Of a DNA stretch of 64,000 bases, positions 9,101-18,605 are shown one piece after another; positions within the stretch are counted from its first letter, which is position 1; each line of letters begins with the position of its first letter. The position numbers and the translations under genes are program-made. Source of the DNA: ChocPot-Mid sp043804925 (lineage in GTDB: Bacteria; Bacteroidota; Ignavibacteria; Kapaibacteriales; UBA2268); contig JAZDIP010000037.1 in the NCBI GenBank assembly GCA_043804925.1, positions 1 through 64,000 on the forward strand, given 5' to 3'. The notes below the pieces were generated by a model. It did no database searches, was not told the origin of the DNA, and was given only the letters and a program-made list of their open reading frames with translations.

Positions 9101-11315
9101 GGATGCAAAATCCGGCAAAGAACTTAAATCATTAAACGAACATATTAATCCTGTCAAGTCGCTGGCGTTTAATCATACAGGCGATAAATTGGTCAGCGGT
9201 GATGATAATAGTAATATAATTGTTTGGGATATGATAACAGAGCAAGCATCCATGAGTTTTACAGGTAGTTTCGGGAGCATCAATTCAATATTATTTGACC
9301 GTGATAGTAAAAAAATCGTAGGAGCTGCAGCAAGCACTGTTTGTATTTGGGCGATTATGGATTTAAAAGATAATAATTTTCAGGAAGATATTTCGGATAC
9401 TTTGTGGGAAATCGTTGCCCCAAAAATAAGTGCAAATGATATTGACATGGGCGTGGTGGCAACCGGAAGCCAAAAAGATTCATTGGTAAGCGGCTTTGTA
9501 AGGAATACAGGAACTTGGAAATTGCGGGTTGACAGCATTTACATCGAGGGAAAAGACTCGTCAGCATTTGCAATTGCAGGTGGTTCAGGAAATTATGATT
9601 TGGATGTTGGGACAACTCACGAAGCAGTATTCCGTTTCAGTCCTCAGGAAGCGAGAGAGTATCAAGCCGATATTGTGATTGTTACACAAAGCGATACATT
9701 AATACAAAAAATACAGGGAAGGGGAGTTGAATCAATAATAAAAATAATAACCGGTTTAGTTGATTTTGGGAAAGTATATATTAATTATTTTAAAGATACA
9801 ACTGTAACGGCTGTAATTGAAAATATAAGCCAAAATATAGTGGAAATAACTGATGTTGAAAATGCCGGACCTGACAAAAAACAATTTTCAATTCTAAAAG
9901 GAGGAGGTTCATTTTCGCTCAATCCGGGAGAAACACACGAAATGGAATTACGTTTTACGGCAAAAGAATTGGGGAGAACAAGCGGGAGCTTAGCTTTTCA
10001 TCATGCAAATACGGGAAGTCCGGCAGTAGTACAGTTATTTGCAGAAGCATATAAAATAATTCCAAATATTACATCAAACAGTCCTATTTGTATTGGACAT
10101 GACCTGTATCTATATACCGATTCAATTCCAAATGCAAAGTATCATTGGTCAGGACCGAACGGATTTGAATCCGAGGAGCAAAATATAATAATTCGGAAGG
10201 CAGGAATTGAACATTCGGGGATGTATAGTGTTTATGCCACTTTGGGAGAGATATCATCAGATACTTCCTATATAATAGTTGAAATAAACTTGGACAAAGT
10301 AAGCCCCGGAGATAGCAGTATGATATTTTCAGGGAGTACTGAAAGGGTAGATGGCTATATCAAATTAACGGATTCGAAGCCATGGGATGCAGGTTCGGCA
10401 TGGTTAAAGAACAGGTTTTCGGTAAAGCGGGATTTTACAACAACATTTGAATTTAATTACAAGTATGGCGACAATAGGCAAGAACCGGAAAAATCTGCTC
10501 CGGGAGCCGACGGTTTTGCTTTTGTAATGCAAAACAACAATTATCCTTCTTTGGGTAACAAAGGTGAAGCGATGGGATATAATGGAATAACAAATAGCTT
10601 AGCAATTGAATTTGATTTTTTCCGTAATATTTATGACCCCAATGGAAATCATATAGCCGTACAATCATTGGGAAAAAGTCCGAATACACCCGACCATAGA
10701 ATTTTTAGGGGTGTTTTGGGATTAAATAAGGATATAATGGAAATACGTCAGGATGTAATGTATTATGTAAAAATAGATTATAAATACTCTACTGAAGAAA
10801 TGAACATATACCTTGATACAACACAGCTTTTTGGAGAGCCGGTATTGACGGTCAGCGGACTTGATTTGTCTGACAAGTTAGTGCTTGAGGAAGACGAATA
10901 TGTATATATAGGATTCACAGCGGCGACGGGGCAGGCATGCCAGGAGCACAGGATATATAATTGGGTGGTACCATGCGATAATCAGTATGTAGGAGTGGAT
11001 GACGGAAGTCAGAAGACAGAAGTCAGAAGACAGAAGGTTATTTTGAATATATATCCCAACCCTGCATCTGATTTATTAAACATCGGGTATTCTCTTGCAT
11101 CTCCGGGGAATGTTTCGATTGAAGTTTTTGATGTACTTGGGAATAAAATTGAATCATTCGATTATGGTTATGTTGACATTGGTCATCATGATGTCATCCT
11201 GAGCTTGTCGAAGGATGAACAGAACGTTTTGAGTTATTTTCCAAATGGAATGTATTATCTTGTATTGAGAAATAACGAGAAAACGGTTTATGGGAAGTTT
11301 GGGGTGATGAAATAG
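6132..11315 (+). CDS. Giant T9SS-secreted VWA / WD40 / L-type lectin protein
   Basis: A 1727-residue multidomain surface protein. Order: signal peptide (1-20); von Willebrand A domain (about 70-250) with intact MIDAS residues DNSGS, GGGTD and LTDG; a beta-sandwich linker; about a dozen WD40 blades (about 500-1070; for example SPDGSRIASASSDCSVRLW); two HYDIN/choice-of-anchor-D modules (about 1080-1310); an Ig-like module; an L-type lectin domain (about 1400-1610; GADGFAFVMQ, AIEFDFF, DPNGNHIAV); and a T9SS sorting domain (NIYPNPASD to the end). AAGGA precedes the ATG. A heptamer array and a dispersed palindrome are read in frame near the C terminus (11005-11036 and 11193-11218). Cytosolic-type WD40 blades on an exported protein are unusual. 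Confidence 0.88.
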   Translation: MKKLCTLFLIVLSYSLNSQSLSIFSLDTAKFPTMRAKFYAFDNADLQIINLSPDDFEITENMVERKVTYISCPTPKPPSAISAVLTIDNSGSMTGNGILMAKAAATAWVKALSLNKSECAITSFNTTNTLHQDFTNDKQKLLDAINVIGAGGGTDFDAGLINPMSGGLLIAEKGKNKKVLVFLTDGQANGNETEIIKKANDIGCVVFCVTLGLRCPPILKNIAEQTGGQWFENITTEDEAKEIYMQILSISQNFEPCTIEWQSGDDCNVFRDVFLMLRINNTGATANYVAPASELATLEYSPSASMKFGVVNKPFSETKEITITAKNRGVIINSVKLTNPEEFEIVDWGGYPPPPFTIIKDRSRTFKIKYKPQKAGYSFSFCRFELETSACTGQTFFATGGILDNDVQTGELALTFPNGGETFVAGSDTIVTWTGILPEDTVSLDYSLDNGKKWTNVSDSASNFIYNWQGLPKTASKQCLMRVRKGSSFSYKKGDLISMLGLGQVEKVEYSPNSNRVVVAHKNMLLLVDLQLRKILHTFLGHKFTVLSVAFSPYGETIVSSSSDGAIKLWDVNTGKELKSFDSVSSYTNVVAFSPDGTTIAAACGDYTIKLLDAYSGNIKGVLTGHKGNVFSLAFHPDGSQIVSGSFDKSIKLWDIASSTVSQTFTGHAGWVNSVAFSPDGSRIASASSDCSVRLWHAKTGNTVYSFTKQYYAFMSVVFSPDGKRLYGGNSDGTVMMWDVRYGTDLGVFSLGKKGLMSLALSADGSNIAVGSSGAVTILDAIYGIELASFLGHTNSINSVAVSPDNSLIASTGDDGKILIWNLKTGWIVNSISGISTWMQKALFSKDGKSIFSCSNSDSLIRIWDVKTGDEIKTLRGHIGGIRSIALSPNGDKLVSAGIDFTIKVWDVKTGTVIKDIPVWQSYVTSLDLHPEGNKAVLGKNDKRIKVLDLSTGEEILDLSGHKDRVNCVAYDASGTWIASASDDNTIKIWDAKSGKELKSLNEHINPVKSLAFNHTGDKLVSGDDNSNIIVWDMITEQASMSFTGSFGSINSILFDRDSKKIVGAAASTVCIWAIMDLKDNNFQEDISDTLWEIVAPKISANDIDMGVVATGSQKDSLVSGFVRNTGTWKLRVDSIYIEGKDSSAFAIAGGSGNYDLDVGTTHEAVFRFSPQEAREYQADIVIVTQSDTLIQKIQGRGVESIIKIITGLVDFGKVYINYFKDTTVTAVIENISQNIVEITDVENAGPDKKQFSILKGGGSFSLNPGETHEMELRFTAKELGRTSGSLAFHHANTGSPAVVQLFAEAYKIIPNITSNSPICIGHDLYLYTDSIPNAKYHWSGPNGFESEEQNIIIRKAGIEHSGMYSVYATLGEISSDTSYIIVEINLDKVSPGDSSMIFSGSTERVDGYIKLTDSKPWDAGSAWLKNRFSVKRDFTTTFEFNYKYGDNRQEPEKSAPGADGFAFVMQNNNYPSLGNKGEAMGYNGITNSLAIEFDFFRNIYDPNGNHIAVQSLGKSPNTPDHRIFRGVLGLNKDIMEIRQDVMYYVKIDYKYSTEEMNIYLDTTQLFGEPVLTVSGLDLSDKLVLEEDEYVYIGFTAATGQACQEHRIYNWVVPCDNQYVGVDDGSQKTEVRRQKVILNIYPNPASDLLNIGYSLASPGNVSIEVFDVLGNKIESFDYGYVDIGHHDVILSLSKDEQNVLSYFPNGMYYLVLRNNEKTVYGKFGVMK
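11005..11036 (+). repeat. Heptamer array inside the VWA/WD40 gene
   Basis: GAAGTCA and GAAGACA alternate twice and end in a partial GAAG, in frame between the lectin domain and the sorting domain. It encodes the basic linker SQKTEVRRQK. Confidence 0.85.
11193..11218 (+). repeat. Dispersed palindromic repeat inside a CDS
   Basis: A copy of the palindrome with core CTGAGCTTGTCGAAGGATG lies within the T9SS sorting domain and is translated as VILSLSKDE. The same core occurs at 11356, 33681, 37107 and 47491. Confidence 0.85.
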
Positions 11316-11354
11316 TTGAGAGTTTGGAGTTTAGTGTTTGGAGTTGAGAGTTTA
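11315..11354 (+). repeat. Heptamer array starting in the stop codon
   Basis: Five to six 7-nt units (GTTGAGA, GTTTGGA, GTTTAGT, GTTTGGA, GTTGAGA) begin at the last base of the TAG stop of the gene at 6132. They are followed directly by a palindromic repeat. Confidence 0.8.
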
Positions 11355-11355
11355 A

Positions 11356-11382
11356 TTCATCCCTTGACAAGCTCAGGATGAT
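11356..11382 (-). repeat. Dispersed palindromic repeat, intergenic copy
   Basis: A diverged inverse copy of the CCTGAGCTTGTC palindrome between two T9SS genes, abutting the heptamer array. Confidence 0.75.
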
Positions 11383-11450
11383 AGTAAATAGTTGTTATAA
11401 TTGTATGGGTCTTGAAATGAGGATTTATAAAATTTATAGCAGGTGATTAA

Positions 11451-14258
11451 ATGAAATTTCAAATAAAATATTTTGGACTAATTTTATTTTTAAGTACCCT
11501 GGTGTCAATCGAATTTTCTAATGCCGCTTATCCATCACCTCCGGTATTTATGTGGGGTTGTGGGACTATGAGAGACATCAGAATTTATGACAGCCAAAAT
11601 CAACTTATTTATAATAATACGGTTTCTTATTGTGGACAAAGGCAAGAATCATCCAATCCAATAATAGTTGAACCCAATCAAACATATAGATTTGAAATAT
11701 TTGGGATTTGTTATCAAGGAACGGATTGCACCCATGGTATGGCAATAAGAGTGTGGATTGATTTGAATGTAAATGAAAGTTTTAATGATGCAGGAGAAAT
11801 GATATATTCGGACATTTTTACATATCAAACCACTATTACCGGATATTTTACTATTCCTGAATCATCTAATGGTAAAAACTTTTTGTTGAGAGCAGCAAGC
11901 AGACATCATATGTATGGTTATCCTCCAATTACCGGTACGGTTACCGGATATGGTGATTATGCAGATATACCGTTAAGTATTCCCTTGGACATTACAACGT
12001 TAAGTTTAAGTAAATCAATATTTTGTGCAGGTGAATATATAGATATACCATTTTTAACGGAAGGAACTTTCAATAGCGGAAACAAATTTATTGCACAATT
12101 ATCAAATTCAGTGGGCAGTTTTGCTAATCCATTGCCATTAGATACAATTGACGGAATAAACTCAGCAACTTTTTTCAATGTAAAACTACCTAAAACATTA
12201 TCTTATGGAACAGGGTACAGAATAAGAGTAATTGGTACAAACCCAAACATAATTGGTAGCAATAACGGAACAGATTTAACTATTTTTGAGATTGCTGAAG
12301 CAATAATAACAGGTTCTGATTCCGTTTGCTCTGAATCAGTTGAAATCTATTATACAAGTTCTGAGAGTTATGTGAACTATAATTGGTTTGCTGAAGGAGG
12401 AACTATTATTGGCAACAGCCACAATGAAAACTTAACAGTGTTATGGGATTCCCCCGGAATTGGAAAAATCAAATTAGTTAAGATAATTCAAACATCCGGT
12501 TGCGCTGATTCATCTGAAATAGAAATAATTATTTCTCCAGTCCCGATACCGGAAATCATTGGACCTGACACAGTTTGTTCTAATACCATAGCTATTTTTC
12601 GAGGTAAGATTGAACCAAATATTACAAACCAATGGTTTGCTCCAGATGGTAAAATAACCGGTTCTGATAGAGCCGAACAATTAAGTATTTCCTGGGAAAA
12701 TTCTGGTGAAACGACTTTAAAGTTGATACAAAAAAATATTTTATCAGGTTGTGCAGATACTGTTGAACGTAAAATTTACATCATAAATAAACCTTCACCG
12801 TTTATTAATGGTTTATTCAATGTTTGCACCGAAAGCAGTACAACGTATGTATGCAATGATGATAAAACATTAGAGACTATTTGGAAAATAAACGGAGGTA
12901 GTATTACAGACAGTTCTTTGGGGAAAATAACTGTCACTTGGAACAACGAAGAAGGAGTAGTATCGATTAGACTAATTCAGAAAGATATAATTACTCAATG
13001 TGAAGCTGTTATTGAAAAAACCGTGTTCAAAAATAAAAAACCAATAGCAAAACTGCTTTTATGCCCAAATCCCGTATATGAATTTAGCGAACGTTTGTAC
13101 ATTACAAACAAAGATAAAGATAAAAATATTTACTGGTCAGTAAAAGGTGGTAGTATAATCAGCGGTCAGAATAAAGATACTCTTAGGGTAAAATGGGACA
13201 GCTCCGGTATTGGTGAAGTTGACTTGTTGGTAATTGATGGACAAACCGGATGTAGTGATACCTTGACTCAAAACATAAAAATAATCCCGAAAGAAGATAT
13301 GTTTATTTTTGGTTCGGAAGATGTTTGTGAAAAAAATGTATATGAATATATTACGGGTAGAAAAGCAAATATAAAATATAATTGGAATGCTACTTGCGGG
13401 ACGATTATTGGAAGCGAAACCGATACAATTGTGCTTATCAAATGGGTTAACATTGGTAAAGGTGTTGTTAAATTAGTTTATACAGACACATTAAATAGTT
13501 TAAGTGATTCAATAACCTTAATTATCAGCATAAATCCACTTCCTAAAATCATATTCGATGAACTGCCGGATATTTGCATATATGACCAACCATTGCCCCT
13601 GAATCAAGCGAAACCTTTAGGAGGAACTTACTCCGGAAATGGGATTGAGTCTGACTTTTTCTTACCAATAAAAGCCGGTATCGGTAAACATGAAATTAAA
13701 TATTCTTTCACGGATGCGTTCAGTGGCTGTACAAATTCCGAGAGTTGTACAATAACTGTGCTACAAGCACCAACACAGCCACAAATATCTCAACAAGGTA
13801 AAACTTTAATTTCAAGTTCAGGATTTAGTTATCAATGGTACAAGGATAATGATTTAATAGAAAATGCAATAAATCAAAATTACGAGCCGGACAGCACAGG
13901 ATATTATACGGTTATCATAACAGGAGAAAACGGATGCAAATCAAAAATGTCTCTTCCTTATTATTTTGACATAACTGACATCCATGATTTTGCCGGTGAA
14001 CCTCAAATGTTGAGAATCTATCCCAATCCAACATTTGACAAAATTAATATCGAATATTCCCTCAACTCTTCTGAAAATGTTACTCTTGAGTTATATGATA
14101 TACTTGGAAATAAAATTGAAACATTCGATTATGGATTTGTTGGTTCAGGCAGACATTATGAGCAGATTGATATGAAGAACAAACCAATCGGAATGTACTA
14201 TCTGATTTTAAAAACAAGTGATAAAGTATTGAATGAAAAGTTTGGTGTGATGAGGTAG
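11451..14258 (+). CDS. T9SS-secreted GEVED / Ig-like repeat protein
   Basis: 935 residues. A signal peptide (1-25) is followed by a GEVED-type domain (about 75-180; core AIRVWIDLNVNESFNDAGEM). Then come about six Ig/PKD-like modules of 80-85 residues, each with a W-x-x-x-G-G core such as WFAEGGTIIG and WNATCGTIIG, and a T9SS sorting domain (LRIYPNPTFD to VMR). An AGGTGA ribosome site precedes the ATG. The last 250 residues are nearly the same as those of the next gene, pointing to recent duplication or conversion. Probably a surface adhesin or scaffold; no enzymatic motif seen. Confidence 0.85.
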   Translation: MKFQIKYFGLILFLSTLVSIEFSNAAYPSPPVFMWGCGTMRDIRIYDSQNQLIYNNTVSYCGQRQESSNPIIVEPNQTYRFEIFGICYQGTDCTHGMAIRVWIDLNVNESFNDAGEMIYSDIFTYQTTITGYFTIPESSNGKNFLLRAASRHHMYGYPPITGTVTGYGDYADIPLSIPLDITTLSLSKSIFCAGEYIDIPFLTEGTFNSGNKFIAQLSNSVGSFANPLPLDTIDGINSATFFNVKLPKTLSYGTGYRIRVIGTNPNIIGSNNGTDLTIFEIAEAIITGSDSVCSESVEIYYTSSESYVNYNWFAEGGTIIGNSHNENLTVLWDSPGIGKIKLVKIIQTSGCADSSEIEIIISPVPIPEIIGPDTVCSNTIAIFRGKIEPNITNQWFAPDGKITGSDRAEQLSISWENSGETTLKLIQKNILSGCADTVERKIYIINKPSPFINGLFNVCTESSTTYVCNDDKTLETIWKINGGSITDSSLGKITVTWNNEEGVVSIRLIQKDIITQCEAVIEKTVFKNKKPIAKLLLCPNPVYEFSERLYITNKDKDKNIYWSVKGGSIISGQNKDTLRVKWDSSGIGEVDLLVIDGQTGCSDTLTQNIKIIPKEDMFIFGSEDVCEKNVYEYITGRKANIKYNWNATCGTIIGSETDTIVLIKWVNIGKGVVKLVYTDTLNSLSDSITLIISINPLPKIIFDELPDICIYDQPLPLNQAKPLGGTYSGNGIESDFFLPIKAGIGKHEIKYSFTDAFSGCTNSESCTITVLQAPTQPQISQQGKTLISSSGFSYQWYKDNDLIENAINQNYEPDSTGYYTVIITGENGCKSKMSLPYYFDITDIHDFAGEPQMLRIYPNPTFDKINIEYSLNSSENVTLELYDILGNKIETFDYGFVGSGRHYEQIDMKNKPIGMYYLILKTSDKVLNEKFGVMR

Positions 14259-14316
14259 GATAATAGAAGTAAATTAGCTGTATTTGAATAAAAAAAACAT
14301 CTATAAAGGTGAAGTT

Positions 14317-17300
14317 ATGAAAAAAAGTTTCTTTGTGGTAATATTATTATTACTCTCTTCAAATTTATACTCGGTTCCAAAAACATATTTCATTGAGAAC
14401 AAAGGGCAGTGGGCTAAAGAAGTGCGGTTCCTTGCCTGTTTGAATGGAATGAATGCTTGGATTACCTATGATGGGATTGTCTATGATTTCTACAAAACGG
14501 CAGACGGCAGACAGCAGACGGCAGACAGAAATAATTACGAATTACCAAGTACGAATTACGAATATTTGAGAGAAACCGATTTCGGAAAAAACGGTTCGCC
14601 GTTCACGGTTCACGGTTCACGAAAAGGTCATGTTGTTAAAATGAGTTTTGTTGGCAGTAAACTTTCCGAAAGTTCGGAACTTTCGGAAAGTTATGGTCAG
14701 CAATTTATTGGTTTAAACAAATCCGAAACTTATTATAATTATTTCATTGGTAACGACAAAAGCAAATGGGCGAGTTTTGTACCTCTTTATGAAGAAGTGT
14801 CTGTTAAAAATATTCTACCCGGGATTAATACAAAATATTATTTTGAATCAAATAAATTGCGATATGATTTTATTATTGAACCGGGAACAGATTTTACTGA
14901 AATAAAAATAAATTTTGATTTTGGTGAAGACAAGGAGTATGGCAATTATATAAATGAAAATGGTGAATTAGTACTGAAGACTTCAATTGGTGAAGTAATA
15001 CAAGGGAAGATTTTTGCATATCAGGAAGTTGATGGTAATAAATTAGAAGTACCCTGTAAGTTTAAAATGAATGAGGATAAGACAATTGGCTTTTATATAG
15101 GTGAATATAATAAAAATCTACCATTGATAATTGACCCATTGGTCTGGTCAACATTTTTGGGTGGTTCGGGTTATGAAGAAGGAGCTGCAATCGCTTTGGA
15201 CTCTTCAAAAAATATCTTTGTTACAGGCAGCACAGGTTCGAGCAACTATCCTTTTACTGCAGGGGCTTATGATTCGATAATTAGTAGTACTGAAGTGTTT
15301 TTTTCTAAGTTTAATAATACCTGTTCTTCGCTCGAATACTCAACATTTCTTGGAGGGAACAATGGAGATTTTGGATGGGACATTGCCTTAGATAAAAATA
15401 ATAATGTTTATATTGCCGGTGCAACTCGGTCACCAAACTTTCCGGTAACTCCCGGGGCTTTCGATGAAATTTGGGAAAACGATGATTATTTTGTTTGCAA
15501 ATTTGATAGTAGTTGCTCCGGTCTTTCCTATTCAACTTTTATTGGAGGAAGCTGGCAGGAAGGAGAGCTCCCATTTAGAATCAAACTCGTTCTGGATAAT
15601 TCCTGTAATGCATATATTACGGGACACACGGAATCAGATGACTTTCCTGTTACTCAGGATGCCTTTGACCAGAGCTATAACGGGATCGGAGATGCATTTG
15701 TCAGTAAATTGAACAGCGATGGAACTTCATTGTTATTTTCAACTTATTTAGGCGGGTGGTCAATAGAGTTTTCTTTCAGCATAACTATCGATAATATTCA
15801 TAATGTTTATGTAACCGGATATACACAATCAGATGATTTCCCTGTTACATCGGGTTCTTTCGACATAAATTTTAGTGGTAACCAAGATTGCTTTGTAAGT
15901 AAATTAGATAGTACAGGTTCATCGCTTATATATTCAACATATATTGGCGGTTCTGCATACGATTATGCTTCGGATATAGTCTTGGACAGTTCAAGTAATG
16001 CATATTTAACCGGTGTAACCTTGTCGAGTAATTTCCCAATTACCACCGGAGCATATGATAAAATCTATAATAGTGAAAACCTTTTCATTTGTAAATTAAA
16101 CAGCGCTGGTTCTATATTAGATTATTCGACATTTGTTGGCAGCAATGTAGGCGAAGTTCTGAATTATTATTCAACTCCAAGTTTAGTATTGAATGAATCT
16201 AATGATGCATTTGTCACATGTATGACTTATGCCAGCAATTTTCCGGTGTCTGCAAACGCTTTTGATAATAGTTTCAATGGCTTATATGATGCCTTTTTAT
16301 GTAAAGTGAGCAATGATGGCTCATCGCTTGTTTATTCCACATTTATCGGAGGTTCGGCAGAAGATTATGGTAAAAATTTGACGATTGATGACGACAATGT
16401 TATTTATATTACCGGTGATACTAAATCTTCTAATTTCCCTGTTACATCCGGCTCTTACGATAACATAATTAATGGACAAGATGCATTTGTTTTTAAATTA
16501 AAAATTAATGATATTATGGTATTGAATATAATGAATACTGAATTTTGTGCTAATGAAACATTTGATATACCTTATGTTGTTGAGGGAGTATTCAAAACAG
16601 GAAATAAATTTATTATTCAATTGTCCAATGCGATTGGAAATTTTGATAATCCTATCTCATTAGATACCATAATCAGCACACAATCAGATACTCTGAAAAA
16701 TATTAAATTACCGGATACATTATCTTCCGGTACGGGATACAGAATCAGGATTATCAGTACAAATCCAAGGGCAATTGGTGCGGATAATGGAACAGACATA
16801 ACTATTAATGAGTTGCCTAATCCCTCAATTAGTCTTGGAGACGATTCTGTTTGTTATAATTCGAGTACAGTATATTCGAGCAGTACAGGTGATGATATTA
16901 CTTATCAATGGGTTGTTGTAGGTGGCAACATTCTTGGCATTGACAACCAAGTAAATGTAACTGTGCAATGGACTGACAGCAGTTCAGGAACGCTTACTTT
17001 ATCGCATACTAATACAATATCCGGATGTTCGAATACTGTTTCAAAAGTGATAGTAATATTACCTTTGCCTCAGCCGGAAATAAGCGGAGCGGATATTGTT
17101 TGTAATTTGTCTTATGAAATTTATCAGGGAGCCAAGGGACAAAATATCATTAACAAATGGCAAATCAAGGGAGGTGCCATCATTGGCATTGATTACGGGG
17201 AACAGGTGATGGTTCTTGTGGATACAAGCGATAAAGCAACATTAAAATTAATTCAGACAGATACTGTAACAACTTGCATTGATTCGATAACGCATGAAAT

Positions 17301-18537
17301 AACAATAAATCTATTGCCGGAGCCGATTATCGAGCAAGTACCAAAGGCAGTATGCGCAAATAATATTTCAACTCATACAGGGAATTTTCATTTGGGCGTT
17401 GAGAATAAATGGAAGGTTTTCGGTGGAAGCATTATTGGCTCTGACGATGATGACATAGTGGATGTTTTGTGGGGAGACGCCGGTTCAGGAACTTTAACTT
17501 TGATTCAGATTAATACAACTACAGGATGCATGGATTCAGCAACGCATGAAATAACAATAAACCAAATACCGTCGCCGAGTATTGGGCAGGAATCGGATTC
17601 GGTATGCTCAAACAATATATCAACTCATACTGGAAATTCGGAAACGGGCGTTGAAAATAAATGGAGAGTAAGCGGAGGGACAATAAGCGGAACCGACGAT
17701 GGAGATACGGTAGATATACTTTGGGGTAGTCCAGGTTTAGGAACCATAACACTAATACAAACAAACGTTGAAGCGGGATGTAAAGATTCCGTTTCGATTG
17801 AAATAACGATAAATCCATTACCGGAAATTATATTCGATATGTTGCCGGATATTTGCTTATATGATGAACCTTTAATTCTTAATCATGCAATACCTGTAGG
17901 AGGCTCATACTCCGGAATTGGAGTTGAGTCTGATTTTTTCTATCCAACAGTAACGGGTATAGGTAAACATGAGATTTCATATTCTTTTACAGAGCCGCTC
18001 ACTGGCTGTACAAATTTTGTGAGTTGCACAATAACTGTATTGCCGACACCTCCACAGCCACAAATATCTCAACAGGGGAAAATCTTAATTTCAAGTTCAG
18101 GATTTAGTTATCAATGGTATAATGATAATGATTTAATTGAAAATGAAATAAATCAAAATTTCGAACCTGACACCACAGGATATTATTCAGTTATTATAAT
18201 AGGAGAAAACGGATGTAAATCAAAAATGTCTCTTCCATATTATTTTGACATAACAGGCATTCATGATTTTACCAGAGAACCTAAAATGTTGAGAATCTAC
18301 CCTAACCCTTCTTCCGACATAGTAAACATCGAATATTCCCTCAATACTTCTGAAAATGTTACACTTGAACTTTACGATATTCTCGGAAATAAAATTGAAA
18401 CATTCGATTATAGCTTTGTTGGTTCAGGAAGGCATTATGAGCAGATTGATATGAAGGACAAACCAATCGGAATGTACTATCTGATTTTAAAAACAAGTGA
18501 TAAAGTATTGAATGAAAAGTTTGGTGTGATGAGGTAA
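14317..18537 (+). CDS. T9SS-secreted SBBP beta-propeller / Ig-like protein
   Basis: About 1406 residues from ATG 14317, chosen because AAAGGTGAAG precedes it and a clean signal peptide follows (KKSFFVVILLLLSSNLYS); a TTG 33 nt upstream is less likely. The N-terminal module begins YFIENKGQW, as in many SBBP proteins. About seven SBBP blades follow (STFLGGSGYEE, STYIGGSAYD, VTGYTQSDDFPVT). Then come Ig-like modules and a T9SS sorting domain. Four repeat insertions disturb the N-terminal module: heptamer arrays at 14497, 14537 and 14591 and a palindrome near 14661. Relative to the paralog at 29515 the first three add about 30 residues and the last about 10. Likely a cell-surface protein of unknown ligand. 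Confidence 0.87.
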   Translation: MKKSFFVVILLLLSSNLYSVPKTYFIENKGQWAKEVRFLACLNGMNAWITYDGIVYDFYKTADGRQQTADRNNYELPSTNYEYLRETDFGKNGSPFTVHGSRKGHVVKMSFVGSKLSESSELSESYGQQFIGLNKSETYYNYFIGNDKSKWASFVPLYEEVSVKNILPGINTKYYFESNKLRYDFIIEPGTDFTEIKINFDFGEDKEYGNYINENGELVLKTSIGEVIQGKIFAYQEVDGNKLEVPCKFKMNEDKTIGFYIGEYNKNLPLIIDPLVWSTFLGGSGYEEGAAIALDSSKNIFVTGSTGSSNYPFTAGAYDSIISSTEVFFSKFNNTCSSLEYSTFLGGNNGDFGWDIALDKNNNVYIAGATRSPNFPVTPGAFDEIWENDDYFVCKFDSSCSGLSYSTFIGGSWQEGELPFRIKLVLDNSCNAYITGHTESDDFPVTQDAFDQSYNGIGDAFVSKLNSDGTSLLFSTYLGGWSIEFSFSITIDNIHNVYVTGYTQSDDFPVTSGSFDINFSGNQDCFVSKLDSTGSSLIYSTYIGGSAYDYASDIVLDSSSNAYLTGVTLSSNFPITTGAYDKIYNSENLFICKLNSAGSILDYSTFVGSNVGEVLNYYSTPSLVLNESNDAFVTCMTYASNFPVSANAFDNSFNGLYDAFLCKVSNDGSSLVYSTFIGGSAEDYGKNLTIDDDNVIYITGDTKSSNFPVTSGSYDNIINGQDAFVFKLKINDIMVLNIMNTEFCANETFDIPYVVEGVFKTGNKFIIQLSNAIGNFDNPISLDTIISTQSDTLKNIKLPDTLSSGTGYRIRIISTNPRAIGADNGTDITINELPNPSISLGDDSVCYNSSTVYSSSTGDDITYQWVVVGGNILGIDNQVNVTVQWTDSSSGTLTLSHTNTISGCSNTVSKVIVILPLPQPEISGADIVCNLSYEIYQGAKGQNIINKWQIKGGAIIGIDYGEQVMVLVDTSDKATLKLIQTDTVTTCIDSITHEITINLLPEPIIEQVPKAVCANNISTHTGNFHLGVENKWKVFGGSIIGSDDDDIVDVLWGDAGSGTLTLIQINTTTGCMDSATHEITINQIPSPSIGQESDSVCSNNISTHTGNSETGVENKWRVSGGTISGTDDGDTVDILWGSPGLGTITLIQTNVEAGCKDSVSIEITINPLPEIIFDMLPDICLYDEPLILNHAIPVGGSYSGIGVESDFFYPTVTGIGKHEISYSFTEPLTGCTNFVSCTITVLPTPPQPQISQQGKILISSSGFSYQWYNDNDLIENEINQNFEPDTTGYYSVIIIGENGCKSKMSLPYYFDITGIHDFTREPKMLRIYPNPSSDIVNIEYSLNTSENVTLELYDILGNKIETFDYSFVGSGRHYEQIDMKDKPIGMYYLILKTSDKVLNEKFGVMR
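14497..14564 (+). repeat. Two adjacent in-frame heptamer arrays
   Basis: ACGGCAG and ACAGCAG units (14497-14528), then four units of the ACGAATT type (14537-14564). They are translated as TADGRQQTADR and NYELPSTNYEY. The segment is absent from the paralog at 29515. Confidence 0.85.
14591..14625 (+). repeat. In-frame heptamer array, ACGGTTC type
   Basis: Five 7-nt units around the ACGGTTC consensus within the N-terminal module of the SBBP gene. Confidence 0.8.
14661..14693 (+). repeat. In-frame palindromic insert
   Basis: CCGAAAGTTC and GAACTTTCGG form a near-perfect 10-bp inverted repeat around one base, with a further copy of the arm on each side. Translated as KLSESSELSES; the paralog at 29515 is about 10 residues shorter here. 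Confidence 0.7.
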
Positions 18538-18605
18538 TTTTTTTTGATATATTGATAAAAGATTTTAAATTTGGAATATTATTTTATTAACATAACCGGA
18601 TTTTT

